A stretch of DNA of 64,000 nucleotides from CAZMNY01 sp964567745. Lineage in GTDB: Bacteria > Planctomycetota > Planctomycetia > Pirellulales > Pirellulaceae. Below the pieces are notes generated by a model. That model was not told the DNA's origin and did no database searches. It saw nothing but the letters and a program-made list of their open reading frames with translations. The stretch is from positions 23,041 through 87,040 of the forward strand of contig CAZMNY010000037.1 in assembly GCA_964567745.1 (NCBI GenBank), given 5' to 3'. The position numbers were made by a program, and so were the translations under genes. Below, one piece after another: positions 10,448 to 18,214 of the stretch; the stretch's first letter is position 1, and each line of letters begins with the position of its first letter.

Positions 10448-10891
10448 CTAGTGGGTTGCCGTCGCGGAGACGACTTGGTTTTCGTTCTCCCCTTCGGCGA
10501 GCACGTTGAGCAGCTTGGTGATACAGAGCTTGTTCATGCTCGTGTTGCGGCTGTGAGCTTCCGCCCGAAGCGATTCGTGCAGGCTGCGAGGCAAGCGGAC
10601 GGTGATGACCTTCGTCGGCTCGCGTCCCTCCTCTAGCGTACCGTCGGTCTCGCGGAGCTGGGTCAGCATCTGCTGGATCGCCGCGTTCTCCTCGGTGGCT
10701 TCGAAGGCAAGCAGCGATTCGCGTGAGTTGAACAGGCGGTTGACCGCTCCGTCGACTCCGAGAATCTCTCTGAAGAAGGTGACCCAACCAGGTTTCTGCC
10801 GATACAAGTCGAGCGCCATGCGGTAGGCGCGCTGAGCTTTCTCGGCGTCGGTGGCTTGGTAATTCGAGTGGTTGCCAGGGGGCTGATTCAT
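10448..10891 (-). CDS. Ribbon-helix-helix (HicB/Arc-type) DNA-binding protein
   Basis: A 147-residue protein. The C-terminal segment TKVITVRLPRSLHESLRAEA, continuing to KLLNVLAEG, is a ribbon-helix-helix DNA-binding unit like the C-terminal domain of HicB-family antitoxins. The N-terminal part is helical and charged. The start at 10891 is chosen because GGAAGGAG lies upstream; the frame stays open to 11086 but those codons are not protein-like. No HicA-type toxin gene adjoins it, so a stand-alone regulator is as likely as an antitoxin. Paired inverted repeats upstream could be its operators. Confidence 0.75.
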   Translation of the reverse strand: MNQPPGNHSNYQATDAEKAQRAYRMALDLYRQKPGWVTFFREILGVDGAVNRLFNSRESLLAFEATEENAAIQQMLTQLRETDGTLEEGREPTKVITVRLPRSLHESLRAEAHSRNTSMNKLCITKLLNVLAEGENENQVVSATATH

Positions 10892-10980
10892 CTGCGACTC
10901 CTTCCATGTAACGCGGGATTCAGCAGTGCGACACCGCTTCACGAATCCGATGGAAGCAGTTTGCTCCAAACCGCCGGTTT

Positions 10981-11020
10981 GCGTCAAGTCCATGACGCAT
11001 GTGATTGCAGTGCTTGCACT
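10981..11020. promoter_or_regulatory. Candidate operator: two inverted repeats upstream of the RHH gene
   Basis: GCGTCA-N6-TGACGC (10981-10998) and AGTGC-TT-GCACT (11009-11020) lie in the divergent region between the RHH gene and the flavin reductase gene. RHH proteins usually bind such short palindromes as dimer pairs, so autoregulation is plausible but inferred only from position. Confidence 0.35.
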
Positions 11021-11255
11021 TACGTAGCATGAAAGCGAGTGCTTAGCGGATGAGCAGGGCTGCTCAAAATCGGGCATGAGGGTCATTGCTCAGAAAGTAG
11101 GCAGGCTCGAAAACGACGCCGTCGGCGCTGCGGAGAGAAAAAATATAAAAAAAGGGAAATAGTTGAAAACGCAGGAAATAGTCAGGGTTCCATCGGCGGC
11201 GAGAGGTCGTAAAGTGTGTCACTCAATGGCCAGGACGTCCGACAGGAGAGTGAGC

Positions 11256-11858
11256 ATGGATCAAGAGGAGAATATTGAAGCGGTTTGGAAACGACTCGAT
11301 CGCCCGCTGTGGGTGGTTACTGCTGGCGACAGTCGCGAACGAGGAGGTCTTATCGCGACCTGGATAACTCAGAGCTCCCTCGACCCGGCGATTCCGACTG
11401 TGACGGCCGGCATCGCACCGAACCACTTCACTTGCGAGTTGATTGACCGGGTCGGCAGTTTTGGGTTGCATTTGCTACGCGTTGACCAGACAGAGTTCAT
11501 TGAGCGGTTTGCCGACGGTTCGGGGCGCGAGCGGGACAAATTGACGGGACTCGCCCTCCGCGAACCGACTCATACTGAAGGCGCCGAGCCGCCCATTTTG
11601 AAAGACTGCTTGGCTTGGCTGGACTGTCGAGTCACTGCGAGGCTGGACGGGGGAGACCGAGTCTTCTTTTGGGCCGATGTGGTGGACGGACAATGCGAGA
11701 ACGAAGCCGAGCCGCTCCGGGAGAGCCAGGTCGGGGCTCTCGACCTGCGAGTGCTGCAGCGGCTCGATGCTGATCGTACTCGCGACATTCAGGCGCAGGC
11801 ACCGATGGCCCAGCAGTGGCGGGAGAATCTACCGGCTGAAATGCGGCCCAAGCACTGA
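11256..11858 (+). CDS. Flavin reductase-like FMN-binding protein
   Basis: A 200-residue protein resembling the DIM6/NTAB flavin reductase family: PLWVVTAGDSRERGGLIATW, then SSLDPAIPTVTAGIAPNHF and a late VFFWADVVDG, the usual order in this split-barrel fold. Members bind FMN and reduce flavin with NAD(P)H for partner monooxygenases, or bind flavin without known turnover. The ATG at 11256 has GGAGAG nearby; the frame remains open upstream to 11163. It precedes hflX on the same strand by about 170 nt, but a promoter-like sequence lies between them. Confidence 0.7.
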   Translation: MDQEENIEAVWKRLDRPLWVVTAGDSRERGGLIATWITQSSLDPAIPTVTAGIAPNHFTCELIDRVGSFGLHLLRVDQTEFIERFADGSGRERDKLTGLALREPTHTEGAEPPILKDCLAWLDCRVTARLDGGDRVFFWADVVDGQCENEAEPLRESQVGALDLRVLQRLDADRTRDIQAQAPMAQQWRENLPAEMRPKH

Positions 11859-11949
11859 TTCATCGCGACATTCCCGCCGCAGGGAACTGTCGTGCCCGCA
11901 CAGTTCGCGAAACGGAGCGAACTTCTCGGCGATGGGGTGGTCTTTGGCT

Positions 11950-11980
11950 ATGACCTCATCCTTCCGAAAACGGGTACAAT
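11950..11980 (+). promoter_or_regulatory. Possible sigma70-type promoter for hflX
   Basis: A good -10 box (TACAAT, 11975-11980) with a weak -35 (ATGACC, 11950-11955) at 19-bp spacing, ending about 46 bases before the proposed hflX start. The -10 is convincing, the -35 is not. Confidence 0.3.
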
Positions 11981-12026
11981 AGTGTCACGACTTAAAACTG
12001 AGCCAAGACATGGAGTTTCTTCGCGC

Positions 12027-13316
12027 GTGTACGATCTTGATCGCTCCGAAAGTGTGTCTGCGGAGAAAGGTCTCTTGGTGCGAGTCCTGTTGCCCGGAGA
12101 TAAGGACTTCAGCGGTGATCCGTTAAGGGAACTCGAAGGGCTGGCGACCACGGCTGGGCTGGAAGTGTTGGCCACCATGACCCAGCGCCGCGAACGGCCC
12201 GACCGAGCGACGTTGTTGGGACGCGGAAAAGTCGATGAGCTTCGGGTCTTGGCGGAGCATTGTGACGCCGACGTTGTCGTCGTCGACAACGATCTGACGC
12301 CGGCCCAAACGAGAAATCTGGAGCAAGCCCTTAGCGTCAAAGTCGTCGACCGCACCGAATTGATTCTCGACATCTTTGCCTCGAGCGCCCAAACGTATGA
12401 AGCTCGCTTGGCCGTCGAGCTGGCTCAGCTGGAGTATTCCTTGCCTCGGCTCAAGCGAATGTGGACCCACTTGTCTCGAATCAAAATGGGCGTCGGCGTT
12501 CGCGGACCGGGTGAAAAGCAGTTGGAGGTCGATCGGCGTTTGGCGGAAAATCGGATTCACGATCTGCGCACCGAATTGCTTGCCATCGAACGGCGTAAGG
12601 AGCGGCAAGTCTCCGCCCGCCGAGGCCACATGACGGTCTCCTTGGTCGGCTACACCAATGCGGGCAAGAGCACTTTGATGAACGCTCTGACAAACGCTGG
12701 GGTGCTCGCCGCCGACAAGCTGTTCGCAACGCTCGACACGCGAACTCGCCGCTGGCAGTTGCCAAACTGGGGTCCCGTCTTGTTGAGCGACACAGTCGGT
12801 TTCATTCGAAGTTTGCCCCACCGGTTGATCGCCAGTTTCAAAGCAACGCTCGAGGAAGCGCACCAGGCCGACCTGCTGCTCCACGTTGCCGACGCCAGCG
12901 AGCCGGAAGTCTTGAGCCAAATCAGTGCTGTCTACGATGTCCTTGAAGAACTCAACATCGACGAGAAGGACACGCTCTTGATTCTCAACAAGACTGACGC
13001 GGAGGGCGCCGTCGACAACATGAAACGCGTGCTAGACCGATATCCCAATGCGGTTCCCATTAGCGCGTTAACGGGAGAGGGGCTGGATCGTCTCGCTCAC
13101 CGCACCAGCGATGCGCTGAGTCGCACGTTTCGCGATGTCGATATCGAAACCAGTGTCAGTAACGGCAAGCTGATGGCCTATCTAGCGGCCAAAGGCGAAG
13201 TCTTGTCGAGGCGGTACGATGGCGAGCGGGTCGTGATGCACTGCCGATTGCCGGACAAATATCTAGGCAAGGTAGAAGAGAGCGACCAGACAACGATTCG
13301 GCCTCACGGCGAGTGA
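12027..13316 (+). CDS. hflX: HflX, ribosome-associated GTPase
   Basis: A 429-residue Obg-HflX GTPase that splits and rescues stalled 70S ribosomes in other bacteria. The HflX N-terminal domain includes RATLLGRGKVDEL and a VRGPGEKQLEVDRR helix. The G domain has G1 GYTNAGKST, G3 DTVGF and G4 NKTD. The GTG at 12027 is preferred because GGAG lies 11 bases upstream and the resulting N-terminus (YDLDRSESVSAEKGLLVRV) aligns with other HflX; the open frame reaches 11892 in sequence that is not protein-like. It is followed by a short hypothetical gene about 400 nt later. Confidence 0.93.
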   Translation: MYDLDRSESVSAEKGLLVRVLLPGDKDFSGDPLRELEGLATTAGLEVLATMTQRRERPDRATLLGRGKVDELRVLAEHCDADVVVVDNDLTPAQTRNLEQALSVKVVDRTELILDIFASSAQTYEARLAVELAQLEYSLPRLKRMWTHLSRIKMGVGVRGPGEKQLEVDRRLAENRIHDLRTELLAIERRKERQVSARRGHMTVSLVGYTNAGKSTLMNALTNAGVLAADKLFATLDTRTRRWQLPNWGPVLLSDTVGFIRSLPHRLIASFKATLEEAHQADLLLHVADASEPEVLSQISAVYDVLEELNIDEKDTLLILNKTDAEGAVDNMKRVLDRYPNAVPISALTGEGLDRLAHRTSDALSRTFRDVDIETSVSNGKLMAYLAAKGEVLSRRYDGERVVMHCRLPDKYLGKVEESDQTTIRPHGE

Positions 13317-13713
13317 CAATCGCTGCCGGCTTCTCATTGAACGCCGTTTGGTGAATTGGGCAACCCGCAGGCGTCCGTCAAGACTCACGAGCGCAAATCG
13401 CCGGCATCAAAAGGCTGGACGATTTCCTCGCCGCGTACGGTAAATCGGGTTTCGCAGCCAGTACAAAGTGCAATGTGAATCAGGTAATTCTGAGCAGAAT
13501 CTCGCCGCATCACTCGCATTTGCAAGCTAGATTTTGAATGTAGTCGAGCCTATCACATCTCGCCGGCTACTCGCTGCTCACGTTTTTCGGCTGCATTCGC
13601 GGCTTGTCGAATACCGATTCGAAATCCCACGTCGATGGTGCGCTCCCCTTGCGCGCTGTCGTCTCGAACCGGCCACGACTTCATTGAGATCGCACCTAGA
13701 ACCCGGTGGTCGT
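13317..13713. other. Intergenic region after hflX
   Basis: About 400 bases. The only notable open frame is the upstream extension of the next small gene, which lacks a ribosome binding site; nothing else is recognisable. Confidence 0.4.
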
Positions 13714-14049
13714 ATGAATTGCACTAACTTGGCTGAGCGGATCGAAACGCTTCGCCCCGGCTCTCAGCCCCGTGACGTCGCCCGACTATGCCTTCTTCTC
13801 TCCAACGCCATCGACAATGTCGACGACTTGGAAGACGAGACCATTTTGACTCAGGCCTGGAAGGAGATGGGTTTGCGGCTCCAAGCTGCGACCGATCAGC
13901 ACGCCGCGATGACCGAAGAGTTGGAGTCGCTTGCGCGATCCGACCCGCGGAAATTCTCACCCGAACAAATCTGGGTGCTCATCCGAGCGATCAAGGTTCA
14001 AAGCCAAATCCTCGAACTCTACGTCGGTGATCCTGCGCTCGACGTCTGA
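13714..14049 (+). CDS. Small helical hypothetical protein
   Basis: A 111-residue, mainly helical and acidic protein (MNCTNLAERIETL, then LLLSNAIDNVDDLEDE and WVLIRAIKVQSQILELYVG), with no membrane segment or signal peptide. Its regular heptad-like leucines suggest a small helical bundle. The family is not recognised. The ATG at 13714 was chosen over the open frame to 13534 because upstream codons look non-coding; the ribosome binding site is weak. Confidence 0.55.
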   Translation: MNCTNLAERIETLRPGSQPRDVARLCLLLSNAIDNVDDLEDETILTQAWKEMGLRLQAATDQHAAMTEELESLARSDPRKFSPEQIWVLIRAIKVQSQILELYVGDPALDV

Positions 14050-14764
14050 ACCGGGGTACACGAATTTGACGTAATGACAAGTTGCCGTTCGACACGTTGG
14101 GCAGAAGCGCGTCGATCGGATCGGTTTGTCGTGAGTGCTCGAGGGGCAGCGAGCGCTCACGATGCCGCCGGAGCGACAGCGCCTAAGTCGCTCTGCCAAG
14201 TTCTCGCCCGCCATTCTCGCCTGCGGCCGATTCTCGCCAGTTCGTCTAATCGAGCTGCCTGCCGATCGATCCGCCTCTCGCGTTTCGCCCGGCTTCTGGC
14301 CAAGCCGGCCACGTTTACGCCGCGTACAATTCGCCATTGGAGAGACGCAGTCGCTGGGCTCGTCTTAGATCAAGCGTATTGCTCAGACGTATTGCCATCT
14401 GGTGATTCGAACTGCCCGGCCAGGGGAGGTGATTCTCGGACGTCGCCCGCATTCTGTCGAACTTGGCAGCAAATTGCGTCGCATAAGTCGAGGGACCGAA
14501 CGTTTGTCGAGTCGGCCGTGTCATTGACAGGCCCGGACTTGGGGCGAATACTTCATTCTTCTGAGCAACACCACCCGGCAGCTTGATTTCCCTCCCCTTC
14601 ACCCCTCTGCGGCCCAGTCCCAACTGAGCGAAGCGTGGAAATGACTGCGCAGTTTGAGCTTCAAGATTTAGACCGGTAATCCGGCTTGCTTGGCGAGGGC
14701 TGCACGTGATATCTGCGATTCATGCTTGGAGGGGGTTCCAGGACGAAGCGTCCCCGGTGCTTCC
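14050..14764. other. Long intergenic region before mgtE
   Basis: About 715 bases. A 170-codon plus-strand frame (14074-14586) and a 126-codon minus frame are present, but neither has a plausible start signal or protein-like sequence. A structured mgtE leader could exist here, but no Mg-responsive leader motif was identified. Confidence 0.4.
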
Positions 14765-16117
14765 ATGATCAATACGCTCTACTTGCCGGAACTGCGCGAG
14801 ATGCTGCAGTCGCAGGATGACGGCGCACTGCGTGAGTTTTGCACGGCGCTTCATCCGGCTCGCACCGCAGAATTCATGGAAGGGCTGACCGCGGGCGAAA
14901 CCTGGCAGGTCATTCAGCACGCGGAATCGGAGATTCGCGAAGAGATCTTTCTGTTCGTCGATCATGAAAAACAGGTCGAGATCATTGAGACGCAGAAGCG
15001 TCAACCTGTCGCTTCGCTGATCGCTCTGCTTCCGCCGGACGATCGAGTCGACCTGCTTCACGATGTCGACCCGCATGTCGTCGAGGCTTTATTGCCTCTG
15101 CTCCCGGTAGACGAACGCCGCGATGTGCTTCGCCTGCTCGAGCACCCTGAGGGCACGGCCGGCGCCGTAATGACGACGGAGTACGCCAAGCTCGCCGAGT
15201 CGTTGAGTGTCAGCGAGGCGTTTGATGAGCTTCGCGACCAAGCGGCCGAGATGGAGACGATCTACTACATTTACGTCGTCGATGATACCGACCATCTTCG
15301 GGGCGTCGTCTCTGCACGACAACTCGTCTCCGGCATGGGGCAACCCGACATTCGACTCGGCGAACTGATGGAGACCGACATCGCCGCCGTGCTCGTCGAC
15401 GAGCATCAGGAGGATGTCGCCCTCAAAGTCGCCAAATTCGACTTGTTGGCTATCCCCGTCGTGGACGCTCAGCGAAAAATGCTAGGGATCATCACTCACG
15501 ACGACGTGATCGACGTCTTGCGCGAAGAAGCGACAGAAGACGCCCATCGAATTGCCGCTGTCGATCCGCTCGAACAAAGCTATCTGACGATCGACTTGTT
15601 CACGCTGAGTTGGAAGCGAGGAATGTGGCTGACGATCCTGTTCATCTTCGCATTCATCACCGCAATCGCGCTCAGGCACTACGAGTCTGGCTTTGAGATG
15701 GCAAGTTGGTTGCTGCTCTTTATCCCGCTCGTTATTTCCAGCGGCGGCAATACCGGCAGTCAATCGGCGACACTGGTGATCACGGCCCTGGCAACCAAAG
15801 ACGCGACGCTGCGAGATTGGGCCAAGATTATCAGACGCGAGCTTGCGGTCGGCCTGATGTTGGGCATTTTTCTGGCCGTCATCGGCACAGGCCCCGCGTA
15901 TCTGCTCACCGACGGCGAGTGGGCGTCGATCTTTGTCGTCTGCTCTACACTCATTCTCGTCGTGGTCTGCGGAACGGTGCTGGGTTCGACGCTGCCACTG
16001 ATGTTTAGTCGCTTAGGACTCGACCCGGCATTAATGAGCAGCCCGTTTGTCGCGGGAATCATCGACATTCTAGGCATCGTGATCTACATGAAAGTCGCGA
16101 TGACGATGCTCAAATAG
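14765..16117 (+). CDS. mgtE: MgtE-type magnesium transporter
   Basis: A 450-residue inner-membrane Mg2+ channel/transporter. Domain order is an MgtE N-domain of short helical repeats (residues 1-130), two CBS domains (about 130-255, with GTAGAVMTTEY and LGIITHDDVIDVL), a connecting helix, and five membrane helices in the last 140 residues containing the conserved GGNTGSQSATLVITALA and a late AGIIDILG. In the family the cytosolic domains sense Mg2+ and close the pore. The ATG at 14765 gives the usual MgtE length; a TTG at 14690 would add 25 unusual residues. Confidence 0.93.
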   Translation: MINTLYLPELREMLQSQDDGALREFCTALHPARTAEFMEGLTAGETWQVIQHAESEIREEIFLFVDHEKQVEIIETQKRQPVASLIALLPPDDRVDLLHDVDPHVVEALLPLLPVDERRDVLRLLEHPEGTAGAVMTTEYAKLAESLSVSEAFDELRDQAAEMETIYYIYVVDDTDHLRGVVSARQLVSGMGQPDIRLGELMETDIAAVLVDEHQEDVALKVAKFDLLAIPVVDAQRKMLGIITHDDVIDVLREEATEDAHRIAAVDPLEQSYLTIDLFTLSWKRGMWLTILFIFAFITAIALRHYESGFEMASWLLLFIPLVISSGGNTGSQSATLVITALATKDATLRDWAKIIRRELAVGLMLGIFLAVIGTGPAYLLTDGEWASIFVVCSTLILVVVCGTVLGSTLPLMFSRLGLDPALMSSPFVAGIIDILGIVIYMKVAMTMLK

Positions 16118-16130
16118 CTCGCGCGATGGT

Positions 16131-17507
16131 CTAGCAGAATGCGGAACAGCTGCGACGAACGAAGTCGTTGAGCAGATCCGGATGCGCAGCGAAGTTCACG
16201 TGGACTCGGCTGGCGATCACGTTCGCATCGGTCAGCGTATCGAGCGTTCTCATTTGCGGTCGGTCGCTGATGGCGGTATTGGTCTCTTCGTGACCGCGCT
16301 CGGCGGCGCCTCGAGTTCCCCTGACGCGTTCGTTATTGGCCAACGGGTGGTCCGGTTCGTCCAAGGAAAACCGCCAGGCGCGATTGCGGTAGCCTCGAAC
16401 GCATGTGGACGATCCGCCCATCCAGAGTGGTGATCGCCAGCGTTGCTCGATTGGCTCGGACGTTTCCGCCACCATTTGTCGTTCAGCGTTGGCGTCAATC
16501 AAGCCGCTCATCTCAAACCGCCGTCCGCTCGGCAAAATCACGTTTCGACACAAGTAGGCGGCACCTGCGCCTTCGGCATAGATCCGCTTCCCGGCTCGTT
16601 TGTGTTCTGCGAGCGAATGATGCATGCATCGGTTTCGGGAGAGTTGTTCGGCGTGCGGCTCGAGGTTGCCGCAACCGATGATGACCACGTCGGCCTCAGT
16701 CGGCACCGTTTCAGCTCGCAGAGGAGAAAACGTTCGTATGCGGGCGCCTGCCGCCTCCATACGATCGAGCGTGTCTGGGAAATAACGCTGAAACGCTTCA
16801 TCGTACGCCAGCGCGATCGTGGCAGGATTCTGGTCGCGGTCCGGCGCCTCGGGCTCAGCGAGATCGGGAGTGTCTCGGGCGATTCCGAGAAACCGGTCCC
16901 ATCGAAAGCGAGGTTTGACGGCCGCGGCCAAAGAATCGCAAAATCGCACCGACGGAACCGCTCCCCGCGAAATCAAGTCGAGGTGCGAGCGGAGCACATC
17001 GAGTTGAGGCAGCCAGCCCAAGACGGGCGAGCCGTGAATCGACTCGATCTCCACTGTCCAGCGACCTGCCGTTCGAGCATCTTCGACATGATCCAGAATG
17101 ACGCCATCGAAATCGGCCAAGTTCATCGGAATCCGGCAACTCGGCATCATGCGAGTATCGACGACGGCGATTCGCGGGATATCCAGCCATCGACATAGTC
17201 GGTCCAAACTTCCGCCGCCGATCGATTCATCCTCAAATTTCCCCTCAATAATGGCCAAATCACAATGTGAGCTAATTGAGGTGAGGATTTCGCGACACAC
17301 CGATTGCGGCATTTGCCAAGTATCGAGGTGTCTTTGGGCATGGCCCGTGGCTTGGGCCGCAGCCGAATGGCAGAAATGAGATTGGGGCAGATAAGGCTGC
17401 ACATCCAAGTCGCGGCGAGCGAGCGAAGCCATGATGCTCCACGCTGCTAGTCGGTGATCGGCCTCTTCCTGAAAACACCCAACTGCGATCCGCGGAAAAT
17501 TATGCAT
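16131..17507 (-). CDS. CbiA/CobB-like amidotransferase homologue lacking catalytic motifs
   Basis: About 458 residues (a TTG at 17561 would add 18). The fold order matches cobyrinate a,c-diamide synthase: an N-terminal dethiobiotin-synthetase-like half, then a type-I glutaminase half (IALAYDEAFQRYFPDTLDR, FSPLRAE, ending in ASRVHVNFAAHPDLLNDFV). Two functional motifs are missing: the N-terminal P-loop position reads IAVGCFQEEADHRLAAW with no GKT, and the glutaminase motif AECGG reads AEGAG, replacing the nucleophilic cysteine with glycine. No other cobalamin genes are nearby. It is intact and full-length, so probably a repurposed, non-amidating homologue. Convergent with mgtE (14 nt between stops). 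Confidence 0.7.
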   Translation of the reverse strand: MHNFPRIAVGCFQEEADHRLAAWSIMASLARRDLDVQPYLPQSHFCHSAAAQATGHAQRHLDTWQMPQSVCREILTSISSHCDLAIIEGKFEDESIGGGSLDRLCRWLDIPRIAVVDTRMMPSCRIPMNLADFDGVILDHVEDARTAGRWTVEIESIHGSPVLGWLPQLDVLRSHLDLISRGAVPSVRFCDSLAAAVKPRFRWDRFLGIARDTPDLAEPEAPDRDQNPATIALAYDEAFQRYFPDTLDRMEAAGARIRTFSPLRAETVPTEADVVIIGCGNLEPHAEQLSRNRCMHHSLAEHKRAGKRIYAEGAGAAYLCRNVILPSGRRFEMSGLIDANAERQMVAETSEPIEQRWRSPLWMGGSSTCVRGYRNRAWRFSLDEPDHPLANNERVRGTRGAAERGHEETNTAISDRPQMRTLDTLTDANVIASRVHVNFAAHPDLLNDFVRRSCSAFC

Positions 17508-17561
17508 GCCGGGGAGCTCGCGATAATGTGGGTGCCGAAGAATAGACTCGGCCAAATTCAA

Positions 17562-18214
17562 AATACGGGGGCCAAGTTGAGCGTTTTTGGGGGTCGGCGG
17601 TTTGGGTCACGTCGTCGCTCACCCGGCATTCTTGGACCTGACCCCCAGAAGGTCAAGTTTTTTTGTGTGCAATCTCACCAAACCGAGTGCCGGCGTTGCC
17701 TCGCCTATGGCCGCAAAATGCGACCACCTCGAGAATCGGTCGCAAAGTGCCACACCCGTCTTTCATCGGGAATCTGCGAGCCGAAATAGCAGCAAATTCG
17801 CAAAGTGTTTCGCATTAACGCTTTACGAATTAACTTCTAACGAGAAGAAGTTTTGGCGCGCCGCTTGCTTTTACGGATGGCGTTACGAGCGACTGAGGAG
17901 CTCGCAACACCATGCGAAAAGGCGGCTTCATCCGTCGGCATCGATCATTTTACAATTTTTGATCGCCTTTTCGCGGGAGAATGGGAAAGCCGCACCCAGC
18001 TCCCAAATAGCTCGTAACCGGGACCACACCAAAGCCTACAACGGTGCGAACAGACGCTGGAAGTGAATCAGGCACTTTTGGCGCAACATGAAGCAATGTG
18101 ATCCCGCTGATGGGGCGCGGCTAACTGTAAAGCTGGTCGCGTCCTTTTTTGTTTCTTGCACTCGCCGTACGCTGTTAGCTCGTAGGCAACTTGAATCGAC
18201 TAGCGGGAACATAG
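17562..18214. other. Intergenic region upstream of the sigma54 activator gene
   Basis: About 650 bases with AT-rich stretches (17805-17860). Short open frames here are not protein-like. A good sigma54-type promoter candidate is described separately. Confidence 0.5.
17854..17872 (+). promoter_or_regulatory. Candidate sigma54 (-24/-12) promoter
   Basis: TTGGCGCG-N4-TTGCTTTT: GG at 17855-17856 and GC at 17867-17868 are exactly ten bases apart as sigma54 requires, with one mismatch in the -24 box (GGCGCG for GGCACG). Transcription would start near 17880, about 335 bases before the sigma54-activator gene, suggesting possible autoregulation. Confidence 0.4.

Noticed and set aside
10448..10891. Complete HicAB toxin-antitoxin module
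   Set aside because: No HicA-like small ORF lies on either side, so only the RHH protein is supported.
14074..14586. 170-codon plus-strand frame before mgtE
   Set aside because: Arg/Ser/Ala-biased shadow-like composition, no ribosome binding site and no recognisable motif.
17587..18066. 159-codon frame upstream of the FHA regulator
   Set aside because: No start signal, no motif, and it overlaps the sigma54 promoter candidate.
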